Assembly (NCBI GenBank): GCA_944387285.1
Contig: CALXEH010000007.1
Location: 1-56,659 of the forward strand
Direction of reading: 5' to 3'
DNA length: 56,659 bases
DNA from: an uncultured Oscillospiraceae bacterium
Lineage (GTDB): Bacteria > Bacillota > Clostridia > Oscillospirales > Oscillospiraceae
Both the position numbers and the translations under genes were made by a program. A model generated the notes under the pieces. It had not been told where the DNA came from and searched no databases. It saw nothing but the letters and a program-made list of their open reading frames with translations. Positions 14,821-23,181 of this stretch are shown piece after piece (the first letter of the stretch is position 1; every line of letters starts with the position of its first letter).

Positions 14821-15963
14821 TCAGCGGGAATTGAAGATCTTGAAGATGGTGTCGTAGGGGTCGTCCTCCTGCGGCTGGGCAGGCTGCTGAGGCTGCTGCG
14901 CCGGGGCCGCCTGCTGCGGCTGCTGGGCCTGCTGCTGCGCCTGGGTGAACAGCCCGTCGCCCGACGCCGGCTTCGCCAGGGCCTCGGTGCCCGGGGCCTT
15001 CGCGCGGCCTTCCTCAAAGCCCGTGGCTATGACCGTGACGCGGATCTCGTCGTCCAGGCTGTTGTCGAAGGTGGCGCCGAAGATGATGTTCGCGTCCGGA
15101 TGCGCGGCCTCCTGCACCAGGTTCGCCGCAGCCTCGACATCCTCCAGGCCCATGTCCTCCGAGCCCGTGACGTTTATCAGCACGCCGTGCGCGCCGTTTA
15201 TCGAGGTCTCCATCAAGGGGCTCGCGACCGCCATCTTCGCGGCCTCCTCAGCCTTGCCCTTGCCCACGGCATGGCCCACGCCCATGTGCGCGAAACCCGC
15301 GTCCTTCATGATCGTGGTCACGTCGGCAAAGTCCAGGTTAATAAAGCCCGTGTTCTTTATGAGGTCCGAAATGCTCGTCACGGCCTGGCGCAGTACGTCG
15401 TCCGCGATCTCAAAGGCGTTCGCCAGCGTGACCTTCTGGTCGGTCGCGTACTTCAGGCGGTCGTTCGGGATGATGAGCAGGGAGTCCACCTTGCCGAGCA
15501 GGGAGTTTATGCCCGTGAGCGCCTGGTCCATGCGGCGCTTGCCCTCGAACTTGAAGGGCTTAGTCACGACGCCGACGGTCAGCGCGCCGGCCTCTCTGGC
15601 TATCTCCGCCACGGTGGGCGCCGCGCCGGTGCCCGTGCCGCCGCCCATGCCCGCGGTGATGAACACCATGTCCGCATCCTCGAGAGACTTCGCTATGTCG
15701 TTCCGGCTCTCCTCAGCGCTGCGCTTGCCGACATCCGGGTCGGAGCCCGCGCCCTGGCCGTGGGTCAGCTTCTCGCCTATCTGGATCTTCTGGTCCGCGC
15801 TCGAGACCGCGAGGGCCTGCTTGTCCGTGTTGACGGAGATGAATTCCACGCCCTGCGTGCCCGACTTCACCATGCGGTTCACAACATTGTTGCCGGCTCC
15901 GCCGACACCAACGACCTTCAGCGTTACTACGTTCTCGGGGCCGGTTTCGGTTTTATAAGACAT
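14821..15963 (-). CDS. ftsZ: Cell division GTPase FtsZ
   Basis: Tubulin-like protein that forms the cytokinetic Z ring. It has 380 residues from ATG 15961-15963, chosen because GGGAGG lies eight bases upstream and it gives the usual FtsZ length. A longer in-frame reading upstream lacks family similarity. Key parts are VGVGGAGNNVVNRM, the tubulin signature GGGTGTG (107-113) and the synergy loop NLDFADV. A linker very rich in Gln, Pro and Ala precedes the conserved C-terminal peptide DPYDTIFKIFNSR that binds membrane anchors. It is the last gene of the dcw cluster and has its own promoter. FtsA, the usual anchor partner, is not encoded next to it. Confidence 0.97.
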   Translation of the reverse strand: MSYKTETGPENVVTLKVVGVGGAGNNVVNRMVKSGTQGVEFISVNTDKQALAVSSADQKIQIGEKLTHGQGAGSDPDVGKRSAEESRNDIAKSLEDADMVFITAGMGGGTGTGAAPTVAEIAREAGALTVGVVTKPFKFEGKRRMDQALTGINSLLGKVDSLLIIPNDRLKYATDQKVTLANAFEIADDVLRQAVTSISDLIKNTGFINLDFADVTTIMKDAGFAHMGVGHAVGKGKAEEAAKMAVASPLMETSINGAHGVLINVTGSEDMGLEDVEAAANLVQEAAHPDANIIFGATFDNSLDDEIRVTVIATGFEEGRAKAPGTEALAKPASGDGLFTQAQQQAQQPQQAAPAQQPQQPAQPQEDDPYDTIFKIFNSR

Positions 15964-16042
15964 ATTCGGTGCCTCCCTGTTATCTTTTGAGACGCCCTGC
16001 GGCCTTCCCCGCCGGGCTGTATTTTTCTGTTTCCTTCTACTC

Positions 16043-16071
16043 ATATTATTACTTTTCACTTGTCCGGTCAA
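16043..16071 (-). promoter_or_regulatory. Promoter of ftsZ
   Basis: On the minus strand TTGACC (16066-16071), a 17-base spacer and TAATAT (16043-16048). It gives a leader of about 70 bases and lets ftsZ be expressed apart from the rest of the cluster. Confidence 0.75.
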
Positions 16072-16101
16072 CTATTTTTTGTTTCCATAACACATTTTTA
16101 A

Positions 16102-16860
16102 TCAATACGGGCTGAAAACCGTCGCCGCGCCCTCGCCTGAGACATCTATCGTGCCCCTGTCGTTCTCCGTCAGCTGCGACACCGCCGACAGCAGCTTGCC
16201 GAGCCGCGCCTGCGTATCGCCCTGCTCGCCCAGCTCCACTTTGAAACGGCCCAGGTAGCTGAACACCGGCGAGTTCACCGAGCTGATGTCGATATAGTCC
16301 ACGTCCTGGTACATCCCCAGTTCCTGCAGGCCGTCCAGTATCTCGCAGAGGTACTCCATCTTGCCCGCGTCGTCCGTGCCAGTTTCGAACACCTTGCCTA
16401 TCTCCGTCGTCAGCGGCGTCACGCCGCGCACCTCCATCAGTGCCTGCAGCGCCTCGTCACCCGCCTTCTCCAGTATCCGGCAGCTGCGGTCTATGACCCA
16501 GGCCTCGCCTTCGACCGTCACATAGCCCACCGACACGCACTCGCTCACCGTCAGTACCACCTTATTCGGCAGGTAGCGCTTTATCGACACGTCCTCTATG
16601 TAGGGCAGCCGCGCAAATATGCGGCTCACGACCCTGAAGCGGTTTATGAAAAACAGGTTGTCGCCTTCGACCAGGCCCGCCGCGTCCTGTATCTCCTGCG
16701 CCGTGTAATACGAATTCCCCTGCACCTCCACCGTGGATATCCGGAAGAATATGCTCATCAGGAATATCAGTACGGCGCAGGCCACGAGGAAGGCCAGCGG
16801 CCCGTAAATGGCCCGGCGGCCCGCTTTCTTTTTCCTCTGGCTGCGCATCAGGGTCGCCAT
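16102..16860 (-). CDS. ftsQ: Cell division protein FtsQ/DivIB
   Basis: A bitopic divisome protein that links FtsZ-ring events to septal peptidoglycan synthesis. Of 252 residues, the basic cytoplasmic tail (RSQRKKKAGRR) is followed by a membrane helix at about 20-40 and a POTRA domain starting RISTVEVQGNSYYTAQEI. The FtsQ domain contains LPYIEDVSIKRYLPNKVVLTVSE and WVIDRSCRIL. AAGGAGG precedes the ATG. It lies 16 bases after murA and upstream of ftsZ, as in many dcw clusters. Confidence 0.92.
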   Translation of the reverse strand: MATLMRSQRKKKAGRRAIYGPLAFLVACAVLIFLMSIFFRISTVEVQGNSYYTAQEIQDAAGLVEGDNLFFINRFRVVSRIFARLPYIEDVSIKRYLPNKVVLTVSECVSVGYVTVEGEAWVIDRSCRILEKAGDEALQALMEVRGVTPLTTEIGKVFETGTDDAGKMEYLCEILDGLQELGMYQDVDYIDISSVNSPVFSYLGRFKVELGEQGDTQARLGKLLSAVSQLTENDRGTIDVSGEGAATVFSPY

Positions 16861-16876
16861 CGCGTCCTCCTTCCGG

Positions 16877-18130
16877 CTATGCCTGCCGTCTTATCTCCGC
16901 GCCCAGCTGTCTGAGCCGGACGTCAAAATCCTCATAGCCGCGCTCTATGTGCCCGGAGTCGAGTATCTCCGTCTCGCCCTCCGCCGAAAGCCCAGCTATG
17001 ATGAGCGCCGCGCCTCCACGCAGGTCCGTCGCCATCGTCGGAGCGCCGTGCAGCCGCTCCACGCCGGTCACGACCGCCACGCGGCCCTCCGTATGTATCC
17101 TCGCGCCCAGGCGCAGCAGCTCCTCCGTATACCGAAACCGGTTCTGGAACACATTCTCCACGAACACCGAGGTACCCTTTGCCTTCAGGCAGGCCGCCAG
17201 CATCAGCGGCTGCGCGTCCGTCGGGAAGGCGGGATACGGCCCCGTTATGACGGGCGAGGGCGCTTTCAGGTTTCCGTCCGACCTCAGCCGCAGTCCGGAC
17301 CCGGTTTTCATTATATCACAGCCGCAGTCTGAAAGCGAGTGCAAAACCGTGGAAAACCGCTCCGGCTCCGTACCTCTCAGCTCAATATCCCCGCCGGCCG
17401 CCGCGACTGCGCACAGCAGCGTCGAGGACACGATCCTGTCCGGCATTATCCGGTGGCCTATGCGCCGGGCCGGCCGGAAGCCGCGTATCGTCACCGTCGG
17501 CGTGCCCGCGCCGCTCACGTCCGCGCCCAGGCGCTGAAGGAAATCCTGCAGCTCCTCTATCTCCGGCTCGCGTGCGGCGTTCATTATGACGGTCTCGCCC
17601 TCGGCGGCGCAGGCGGCCAGCATGGCGTTTTCGGTAGCGCCCACGCTCGGCATGGGCAGGGCTATGCTCGCGCCGCGCAGCCTCTCCGCGCGGCAGACCA
17701 GGTCGCCGCCGGACTCCTCGATCTCCGCGCCCAGGGCGCGCAGGGCCATGAGGTGCAGGTCTATGGGCCGCGGCCCCAGCTCGCAGCCGCCCGGCATGGA
17801 CAGCCGGGCCTCGCCGCAGCGGGCCAGCAGAGCGCCGAGGAATATGACGGAGCTTCGCAGCTCGCGCATGAGGCTGTGCGGTATCTCCGCCCGGCACAGG
17901 CCGGTGGAGTTTATGTTCACGGCGTCGCCCTCGCGTTCCACGTCGCAGCCGAGGCCGCGCAGGATGCGGATAGTTGCGTCCACGTCCCTCAGGCTCGGGA
18001 CGTTCAGCAGCTCGGTCTCGCAGGGTGAGAGCACTGACGCGGCCATGATGGGCAGCACCGCGTTTTTAGCGCCCTGAACCGTCACGCTGCCTTCGAGCTT
18101 CCGCCCGCCGCTTACTCGCCAAACGCTCAT
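16877..18130 (-). CDS. murA: UDP-N-acetylglucosamine 1-carboxyvinyltransferase (dcw copy)
   Basis: Transfers enolpyruvate from PEP to UDP-GlcNAc, the first committed step of peptidoglycan synthesis. It has 417 residues from ATG 18128-18130, with GGGGGAGAG immediately upstream; an earlier in-frame GTG lacks such a site. Features are the N-terminal GAKNAVLPIMAAS (catalytic Lys), MPGGCELGPRPIDLHL with the PEP-binding, fosfomycin-target Cys116, and YPAFPTDAQP. It is one of two murA genes in the window and shares only the family pattern with the other (48159-49460). Its own promoter and a 200-base GC hairpin region separate it from murG. Confidence 0.95.
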   Translation of the reverse strand: MSVWRVSGGRKLEGSVTVQGAKNAVLPIMAASVLSPCETELLNVPSLRDVDATIRILRGLGCDVEREGDAVNINSTGLCRAEIPHSLMRELRSSVIFLGALLARCGEARLSMPGGCELGPRPIDLHLMALRALGAEIEESGGDLVCRAERLRGASIALPMPSVGATENAMLAACAAEGETVIMNAAREPEIEELQDFLQRLGADVSGAGTPTVTIRGFRPARRIGHRIMPDRIVSSTLLCAVAAAGGDIELRGTEPERFSTVLHSLSDCGCDIMKTGSGLRLRSDGNLKAPSPVITGPYPAFPTDAQPLMLAACLKAKGTSVFVENVFQNRFRYTEELLRLGARIHTEGRVAVVTGVERLHGAPTMATDLRGGAALIIAGLSAEGETEILDSGHIERGYEDFDVRLRQLGAEIRRQA

Positions 18131-18160
18131 TTTCTCTCCCCCAAACAGCAAATTCACGCC

Positions 18161-18190
18161 ATTCTATGCGGGAGAGCGCGGGATTGTTAA
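18161..18190 (-). promoter_or_regulatory. Possible promoter of dcw murA
   Basis: On the minus strand TTAACA (18185-18190), 18 bases, TAGAAT (18161-18166). It is the only promoter-like pair in the murG-murA gap. Confidence 0.5.
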
Positions 18191-18345
18191 AGACCGGGCT
18201 CCCATTAAAGTTTTCGCCCGCCTTTTTCAAAAGGCGGCAGGGGTCCAGGGGGCGGCGGTACACTCAATGCCAAATGAAGGTCAGGAAGGGGGTCATAGGG
18301 GGAAACCCTACCAAGGGGTTTCCCCCTGAAAACAATCAAAGAAAG
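18191..18345. repeat. GC-rich hairpin-containing spacer between murG and murA
   Basis: This non-coding stretch has two strong palindromes. One is CGCCTTTTTCAAAAGGCG (about 18219-18238). The other has arms of GGGGGAAACCC and GGGTTTCCCCC (18297-18328). Its purine-rich phrases differ from the flanking genes. It looks like an interspersed repeat of the kind scattered in some Clostridia genomes, but I cannot confirm other copies from this window. Confidence 0.4.
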
Positions 18346-18353
18346 AGCAGAGG

Positions 18354-19478
18354 TTACTTCCTCTCCGCGAGCCCCAGGACGATATCCGCGATCCTGTCGG
18401 TAGCGTCGGGGACGCCGAGGCCGCGCATTTTCTGCGACATCTCCCCGAGCCGCTCGGGGCGCTGGAGCAGCTCCGACACGAGGCCGAGGAGCGAGTCGGC
18501 CGTGAACTCCTGCTCGAGCATGAGCCGGGCCGCGCCGGCTTCCTCGAGCACGCGGGCGTTGCGCTCCTGGTGGTTGTTCGTCACGTTCGGGGACGGCACC
18601 AGTATCGCGGGCTTGCCCATCGCCGCCAGCTCCGCCAGCGTCGAGGCCCCGGCGCGGCACAGCACCAGGTCCGCCGCCGCCATGACCCGCGGCATGTCGT
18701 ATATGTAGTCGCGCACGTCCATGCCCAGGCGCGCGTAGTCGGGCTTCTCGCGCTCGAGCGCGTCCTTCATCTTCGAATACCCGGCCTTGCCCGCCGAGTG
18801 TATGAGGTTGAAAAAGGGCTTGGCGCAGGCGCGGACGATGAAGTCCGTCATTATCTCGTTCATGTGCGCGGCGCCGAGGCTGCCCCAGACCGAGGCCACC
18901 AGCGGCCTGTCCACAGGTATGCCCAGCTCGCGCTTGGCCAGGGCCTTGTCCGCAGAGAGGAAGTCCACGCGCACGGGTGTGCCGGTGACCACCACCCTGT
19001 CCGGGTGCTTGTAGTTCGCGCGGCTCTCCTCGAAGCCTACCATGATGGTGTCCACCGCGCCCTCGAGCATCTTGGTCGTCAGGCCCGGCACCGCGTTCGA
19101 CTCGTGCACCGCCGTGGGCACGCCCAGCTCAGACGCCGCCTTCAGCACGGGATAGCACACATAGCCGCCCGTGCCCACCGCCACGTCCGGCTTGAACTCG
19201 CGGATGATGCGCTTCGCCTCGCCCGTCGCCGTGATGACGTTCTTCACCGTCGCCAGGTTGTGCTTTATGTCCGCGGGCTTGAAGCTGCGGTGCAGGTTCG
19301 TTATCTTGACGGCCCTTATCTCATAGCCCGCCCTCGGCACGAGGTCGGTCTCCATGCGGCCCTCCGCGCCGATGAACAAAAACTCCGAGTCCGGCGCGGC
19401 CATCGCTATGCGCCCGGCTACCGCCAGCGCGGGATTGATATGCCCCGCTGTGCCGCCGCAGGTAAAGAGGAATCGCAT
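18354..19478 (-). CDS. murG: Lipid II synthase (undecaprenyl-PP-MurNAc-pentapeptide GlcNAc transferase)
   Basis: Adds GlcNAc to lipid I to give lipid II at the inner face of the membrane. It has 374 residues of GT28 family. The N-terminal glycine loop FTCGGTAGHINPALAVA is diagnostic. The second domain has VWGSLGAAHMNEIM, the UDP-GlcNAc site LVLCRAGASTLAELAAMGKPAILVPSPNVTNNHQ, and a typical C-terminal helix. GGAGGGAATGAA precedes the ATG. It follows ftsW with a 17-base gap. murC, which often follows murG, is absent here. Confidence 0.96.
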   Translation of the reverse strand: MRFLFTCGGTAGHINPALAVAGRIAMAAPDSEFLFIGAEGRMETDLVPRAGYEIRAVKITNLHRSFKPADIKHNLATVKNVITATGEAKRIIREFKPDVAVGTGGYVCYPVLKAASELGVPTAVHESNAVPGLTTKMLEGAVDTIMVGFEESRANYKHPDRVVVTGTPVRVDFLSADKALAKRELGIPVDRPLVASVWGSLGAAHMNEIMTDFIVRACAKPFFNLIHSAGKAGYSKMKDALEREKPDYARLGMDVRDYIYDMPRVMAAADLVLCRAGASTLAELAAMGKPAILVPSPNVTNNHQERNARVLEEAGAARLMLEQEFTADSLLGLVSELLQRPERLGEMSQKMRGLGVPDATDRIADIVLGLAERK

Positions 19479-19495
19479 TTCATTCCCTCCAGTCT

Positions 19496-20656
19496 CTATA
19501 TCTTGGCGGGTATGTCCCTCGCAGCGCTCAGGACTATGCCCATTTCTGCAAGCTGTATCATAAGCGCCGTCCCGCCGTAGGAGAAGAACGGCAGCGAGAT
19601 GCCCGTGCAGGGCACCAGATTCGTCACGACCGCCACATTCAAAAACACCTGTATCGCCAGCAGCGTCGTTATCCCCGCCGTGACCAGGAAGCTGTACCTG
19701 TCGCGCATGTGCATGGCCAGCCAGTAGCCCCTGATTATCAGCAGCGCGAACAGCAGCAGTATCAGCATCGCCCCGGCAAAGCCCAGCTCCTCGCAGACCA
19801 CCGGGAAGATGAAGTCATTGTGCTCCTCGGGCAGGTACAGGTACTTCTGCCGGCCCTGGCCCAGCCCCAGGCCGAACAGGCCGCCCGAGCCTATGGCGTA
19901 GAGCGACTGGATGATCTGGTAGCCGTCCCCGCTCGTGTTCGCAAAGGGGTCGAGCCAGGTCGTGATGCGCCCGGAGGCGTAGGGGAAAAACGTGATGACC
20001 ACGCCCAGGCCCACCGCGCCTACAGCCAGCGCGCCCACAAACCAGTACAGCCGCACCCCGCCCAGAAACAGCATCACCGCACCTATGGCGAGGATGATTA
20101 TTGCCCCGGAAAAGTGCGGTTCCAGCACCAGCAGCGCCACGATGACCAGCAGTACCGCCGCAAAGGGCAGTATGCCGTATTTTATCGTGCTCATCCGGCC
20201 CCGGAACTTGCAGATGAGCGCCGCAAAGTACAAGATCACGGCTATCTTCGCTATCTCCGAGGGCTGGAAGGTGGTGAAGCCGAGATTTATCCAGCGCTTG
20301 GCGTCACCCTGCGGCACGCCTATGAAGGGCACCACCGCCAAAAGCCCTATCGCAGCCAGCAGCAGCGCCAGGCTCCAGCGCCGGTAAAACTGCATCGGCA
20401 TCAGCGAGAACACATACATCGCCGCGACGCCCGCCAGCGCAAAGCCCAGCTGCCGCATGAAGTAATACGCCGCGTTGTGCTCCGTGGCCGCGCTGAAATA
20501 CGCCCTCGCGTAACTCGCGGAGAGCACCATGACGACGCCTATGGTCAGAAGCGTCAGCGTAAGCGCCAGAAAGGGCAGGTCCAGCCCTCCCCTGCGCTCC
20601 TTCACCGCCTCCGTCGCCGCAGCCCCAATGCCTATCCTCTCGCCGGTATATTCCAT
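19496..20656 (-). CDS. ftsW: Lipid II polymerase FtsW (SEDS family)
   Basis: A polytopic SEDS-family glycosyltransferase that polymerises lipid II at the septum with a class B PBP. It has 386 residues with about ten hydrophobic segments. Recognisable parts are VMVLSASYARAYF in the first loop, FQPSEIAKIAVILYFA, LEPHFSGAIIILAIG, and the C-terminal TGISLPFFSYGGTALM signature. GGGAGGAGACC precedes the ATG. Its position after mraY and before murG supports FtsW; a sporulation-specific SpoVE would look very similar, and sequence alone does not separate the two. Confidence 0.93.
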   Translation of the reverse strand: MEYTGERIGIGAAATEAVKERRGGLDLPFLALTLTLLTIGVVMVLSASYARAYFSAATEHNAAYYFMRQLGFALAGVAAMYVFSLMPMQFYRRWSLALLLAAIGLLAVVPFIGVPQGDAKRWINLGFTTFQPSEIAKIAVILYFAALICKFRGRMSTIKYGILPFAAVLLVIVALLVLEPHFSGAIIILAIGAVMLFLGGVRLYWFVGALAVGAVGLGVVITFFPYASGRITTWLDPFANTSGDGYQIIQSLYAIGSGGLFGLGLGQGRQKYLYLPEEHNDFIFPVVCEELGFAGAMLILLLFALLIIRGYWLAMHMRDRYSFLVTAGITTLLAIQVFLNVAVVTNLVPCTGISLPFFSYGGTALMIQLAEMGIVLSAARDIPAKI

Positions 20657-20688
20657 GGTCTCCTCCCATTACCGGCCTGGGCCGGTTA

Positions 20689-21702
20689 TTAGAAGGCGTA
20701 GCGGCCGTACACCCCTACAAATGATATGACGGCGCAGACGAGAGATATGCTGAAATATAGGAGAAACAGCTCGCGCTCGGTCCACTTTTTGCCCGACCAG
20801 CCGCCCAATTCCAGATGATGGTGGAACGGGGCCATCCTGAACACGCGCTTGCCGTGGCTCAGCTTGAAGTAGCCGACCTGGATGATATCCGACAACGTCT
20901 CGATGATATACATGAGGCCCAGCACGATGAGTATGAGCGGCATGTCGTAGGCAAAGGCCAGCGCCACGATAGCGCCGCCCAGAAACAGCGAGCCCGTGTC
21001 GCCCATGAACACCTTCGCGGGGTTGTAGTTATACAGCAGGAAGCCCATCAGCCCGCCGACCAGCGCCGCGGCGTAGATGCCGAGGCTCAGGTACTGCTCG
21101 CCCCAGATGTAGGCCAGCACCGAGAAAAACAGGCACACGGGTATGCTCGTCCCGGCGGCGAGGCCGTCCACGCCGTCAGTCAGGTTCACGGCGTTCACCG
21201 TGCCCACGATGACGAAGGCCGCAAAGGCGAAGTACACCACCTCCGGCAGGGGCTTCACCACATTCCAGAAGGGTATGTACAGGTTCGTCGTCACATAGCC
21301 TGTCCGGCGCATGAGGAAGACGAAGGCCAGCGCCGCTGCCAGCTGCAAAAGGAACTTCGCCTTCGCAGACAGGCCGAGGTTCTGCTTCTTCCTCAGCTTC
21401 TCGTAGTCGTCCAGGAAGCCTATCGCCCCGAAAATGAGCGCGAACACAAAGCAGAAGATGTGGCCCCAATCGCCGTTCATCATGGGTTCAAAGCCCACCG
21501 TCAGGCAGACCACGGCCAGCGCGACGATGAACATGATGCCGCCCATCGTCGGCGTGCCCTGCTTCGACATGTGCCAGCGCGGGCCGTCCTCGCGTATGGC
21601 CTGGCCCGCCTTTATCTTCCGCAGGTACGGCACCAGGAAGGCGCCTATCAGGCTCGAGACCAGGAACGCTATCACAAAGGCCAATATCAGGCGTATCGTC
21701 AT
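20689..21702 (-). CDS. mraY: Phospho-MurNAc-pentapeptide translocase
   Basis: Membrane enzyme that transfers phospho-MurNAc-pentapeptide from UDP to undecaprenyl phosphate, giving lipid I. It has 337 residues from ATG 21700-21702, overlapping the murE stop (ATGA). Family landmarks are GTPTMGGIMFI, FLDDYEKL with the catalytic Asp pair, NAVNLTDGVDGLAAG, NPAKVFMGDTGSLFLGG and MAPFHHHLELGGW. About ten membrane segments are visible. murF and murD, which normally flank mraY, are missing from both sides. Confidence 0.96.
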   Translation of the reverse strand: MTIRLILAFVIAFLVSSLIGAFLVPYLRKIKAGQAIREDGPRWHMSKQGTPTMGGIMFIVALAVVCLTVGFEPMMNGDWGHIFCFVFALIFGAIGFLDDYEKLRKKQNLGLSAKAKFLLQLAAALAFVFLMRRTGYVTTNLYIPFWNVVKPLPEVVYFAFAAFVIVGTVNAVNLTDGVDGLAAGTSIPVCLFFSVLAYIWGEQYLSLGIYAAALVGGLMGFLLYNYNPAKVFMGDTGSLFLGGAIVALAFAYDMPLILIVLGLMYIIETLSDIIQVGYFKLSHGKRVFRMAPFHHHLELGGWSGKKWTERELFLLYFSISLVCAVISFVGVYGRYAF

Positions 21703-23156
21703 TTGTCCATCTTCCTCTTTCTCAGGACTTCCGCGACTATCTCGCGCTCGTCCATGTGATGCTTTTCGTGCCCGACTATCTGGTAGTCCTCGTGGCCCTT
21801 GCCCGCGAGGACGATGACGTCCCCGGGCAGGTGGTGCTCTATCGCCCACTCTATCGCCTCGGGCCGCGAGCAGATGACCTCCTTCGGCGTCGCGCTGCCC
21901 GCCATGCCCTCGAGGATATCCGCAATGATCGCCTCCGGCTCTTCCGTCCTCGGGTTATCCGAGGTCACGACCACGAAGTCCGCGCACTCGGCGGCGATGC
22001 GGCCCATGATGGGGCGCTTTTTCCTGTCCCTGTCCCCGCCGCAGCCGAAGAGCGCCACGAGCCGCCCGGTAGTCACCTCGCGCATCGAGCGGAGCACGTT
22101 CTCCAGCGCGTCCGGCGTGTGGGCGTAGTCTATGAGTATGGTATAGTCCCCGTCCGTCGGCACGACCTCGACCCGGCCCTTCACGCCCTTGGCCGAAGCG
22201 AGCGCCTCTGCAGCGTCCTCGGGCCCTATCCCCAGCGCAAGGCCGATGCCCAGAACGCCCAGGGCGTTATACACCGAGAAATGCCCAGGTATGCCGAGCT
22301 TCGCCCTCACGCTCTCGCCGCCGTGCACGGCGGTGAAGCTGACTCCCGAGGCCGTGAGCTCCATGTCCTTCGCGTACAGCTCCGCGCCCGCGTCGCGGCA
22401 GGAGAAGGTATGCACCGGGCAGCTCGCGCGCTCCGTCATGAAGCCCGACCACTCGTCGTCCGCGTTCACTATGCCGAGGCTGCACATCGAAAACAGCTTC
22501 GCCTTCGCCGCGGCGTAGTCCGCCATGTCCTTATGGAAGTCCAAATGGTCCTGCGTCAGGTTCGTGAACACGCAGGGGCCGAAGCTCACGCCCGCGACGC
22601 GGTTCAGGGCCAGCGAGTGCGAGGACACCTCCATGACGACGTGGGTGCAGCCCGCGTCCGCCATCTCGCGGAACAGGCGCTGCAGGTCGCAGCTCTCCGG
22701 CGTCGTGTGCTCCGTCTTTATGAACTCGCCGCCTATCATGTTGCCGTTCGTGCCTATGAGCCCCACCTTAGCGTCCAGGCAGGCCTCGAGCATATGCTTT
22801 GTAAGGTATGTCGTAGTCGTCTTGCCGTTTGTTCCCGTGACGCCTATGACCGTCATCTCCGAGGACGGGTCGCGGAAGAAGTTCCGGGACGCTATCGCCA
22901 GGGCAAGGCGGCTGTCCCGCACTATGACATAGGGTGTCTCACAGTCCGGCGCTTCTTCGCATATGACGCAGGCCGCGCCGTTTTTCACGGCGGAGCCGAT
23001 GTATTTGTGCCCGTCGGTGTCAAAGCCCCGCACGGCCACGAAAACGCTGCCCGGCGCGGCCCGCCGCGAGTCGTAGGCCACGTCCGCCAGCTCCAGGCCC
23101 TCCGGCGCGTGCAGCTCCAGCACCTCGATGTCCCGGAGCAGTTCACTCAGCTTCAA
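21699..23156 (-). CDS. murE: UDP-MurNAc-L-Ala-D-Glu:meso-DAP ligase
   Basis: Adds the third residue of the peptidoglycan stem peptide. I chose a TTG start at 23154-23156 with GGGAGG ten bases upstream. It gives MKLSELLRDIEV, the usual MurE start, and 485 residues, and avoids overlapping the preceding PBP gene. The ATP loop GVTGTNGKTTTTYL, the Mur-ligase segment HTTPESCDLQ, and TSDNPRTEEP are present. The DNPR motif is characteristic of meso-diaminopimelate specificity, so the wall is probably DAP-type. The next gene, mraY, overlaps its stop. Confidence 0.95.
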   Translation of the reverse strand: MKLSELLRDIEVLELHAPEGLELADVAYDSRRAAPGSVFVAVRGFDTDGHKYIGSAVKNGAACVICEEAPDCETPYVIVRDSRLALAIASRNFFRDPSSEMTVIGVTGTNGKTTTTYLTKHMLEACLDAKVGLIGTNGNMIGGEFIKTEHTTPESCDLQRLFREMADAGCTHVVMEVSSHSLALNRVAGVSFGPCVFTNLTQDHLDFHKDMADYAAAKAKLFSMCSLGIVNADDEWSGFMTERASCPVHTFSCRDAGAELYAKDMELTASGVSFTAVHGGESVRAKLGIPGHFSVYNALGVLGIGLALGIGPEDAAEALASAKGVKGRVEVVPTDGDYTILIDYAHTPDALENVLRSMREVTTGRLVALFGCGGDRDRKKRPIMGRIAAECADFVVVTSDNPRTEEPEAIIADILEGMAGSATPKEVICSRPEAIEWAIEHHLPGDVIVLAGKGHEDYQIVGHEKHHMDEREIVAEVLRKRKMDK

Positions 23157-23181
23157 TGATAAGACGCCTCCCGTCTTTTCC

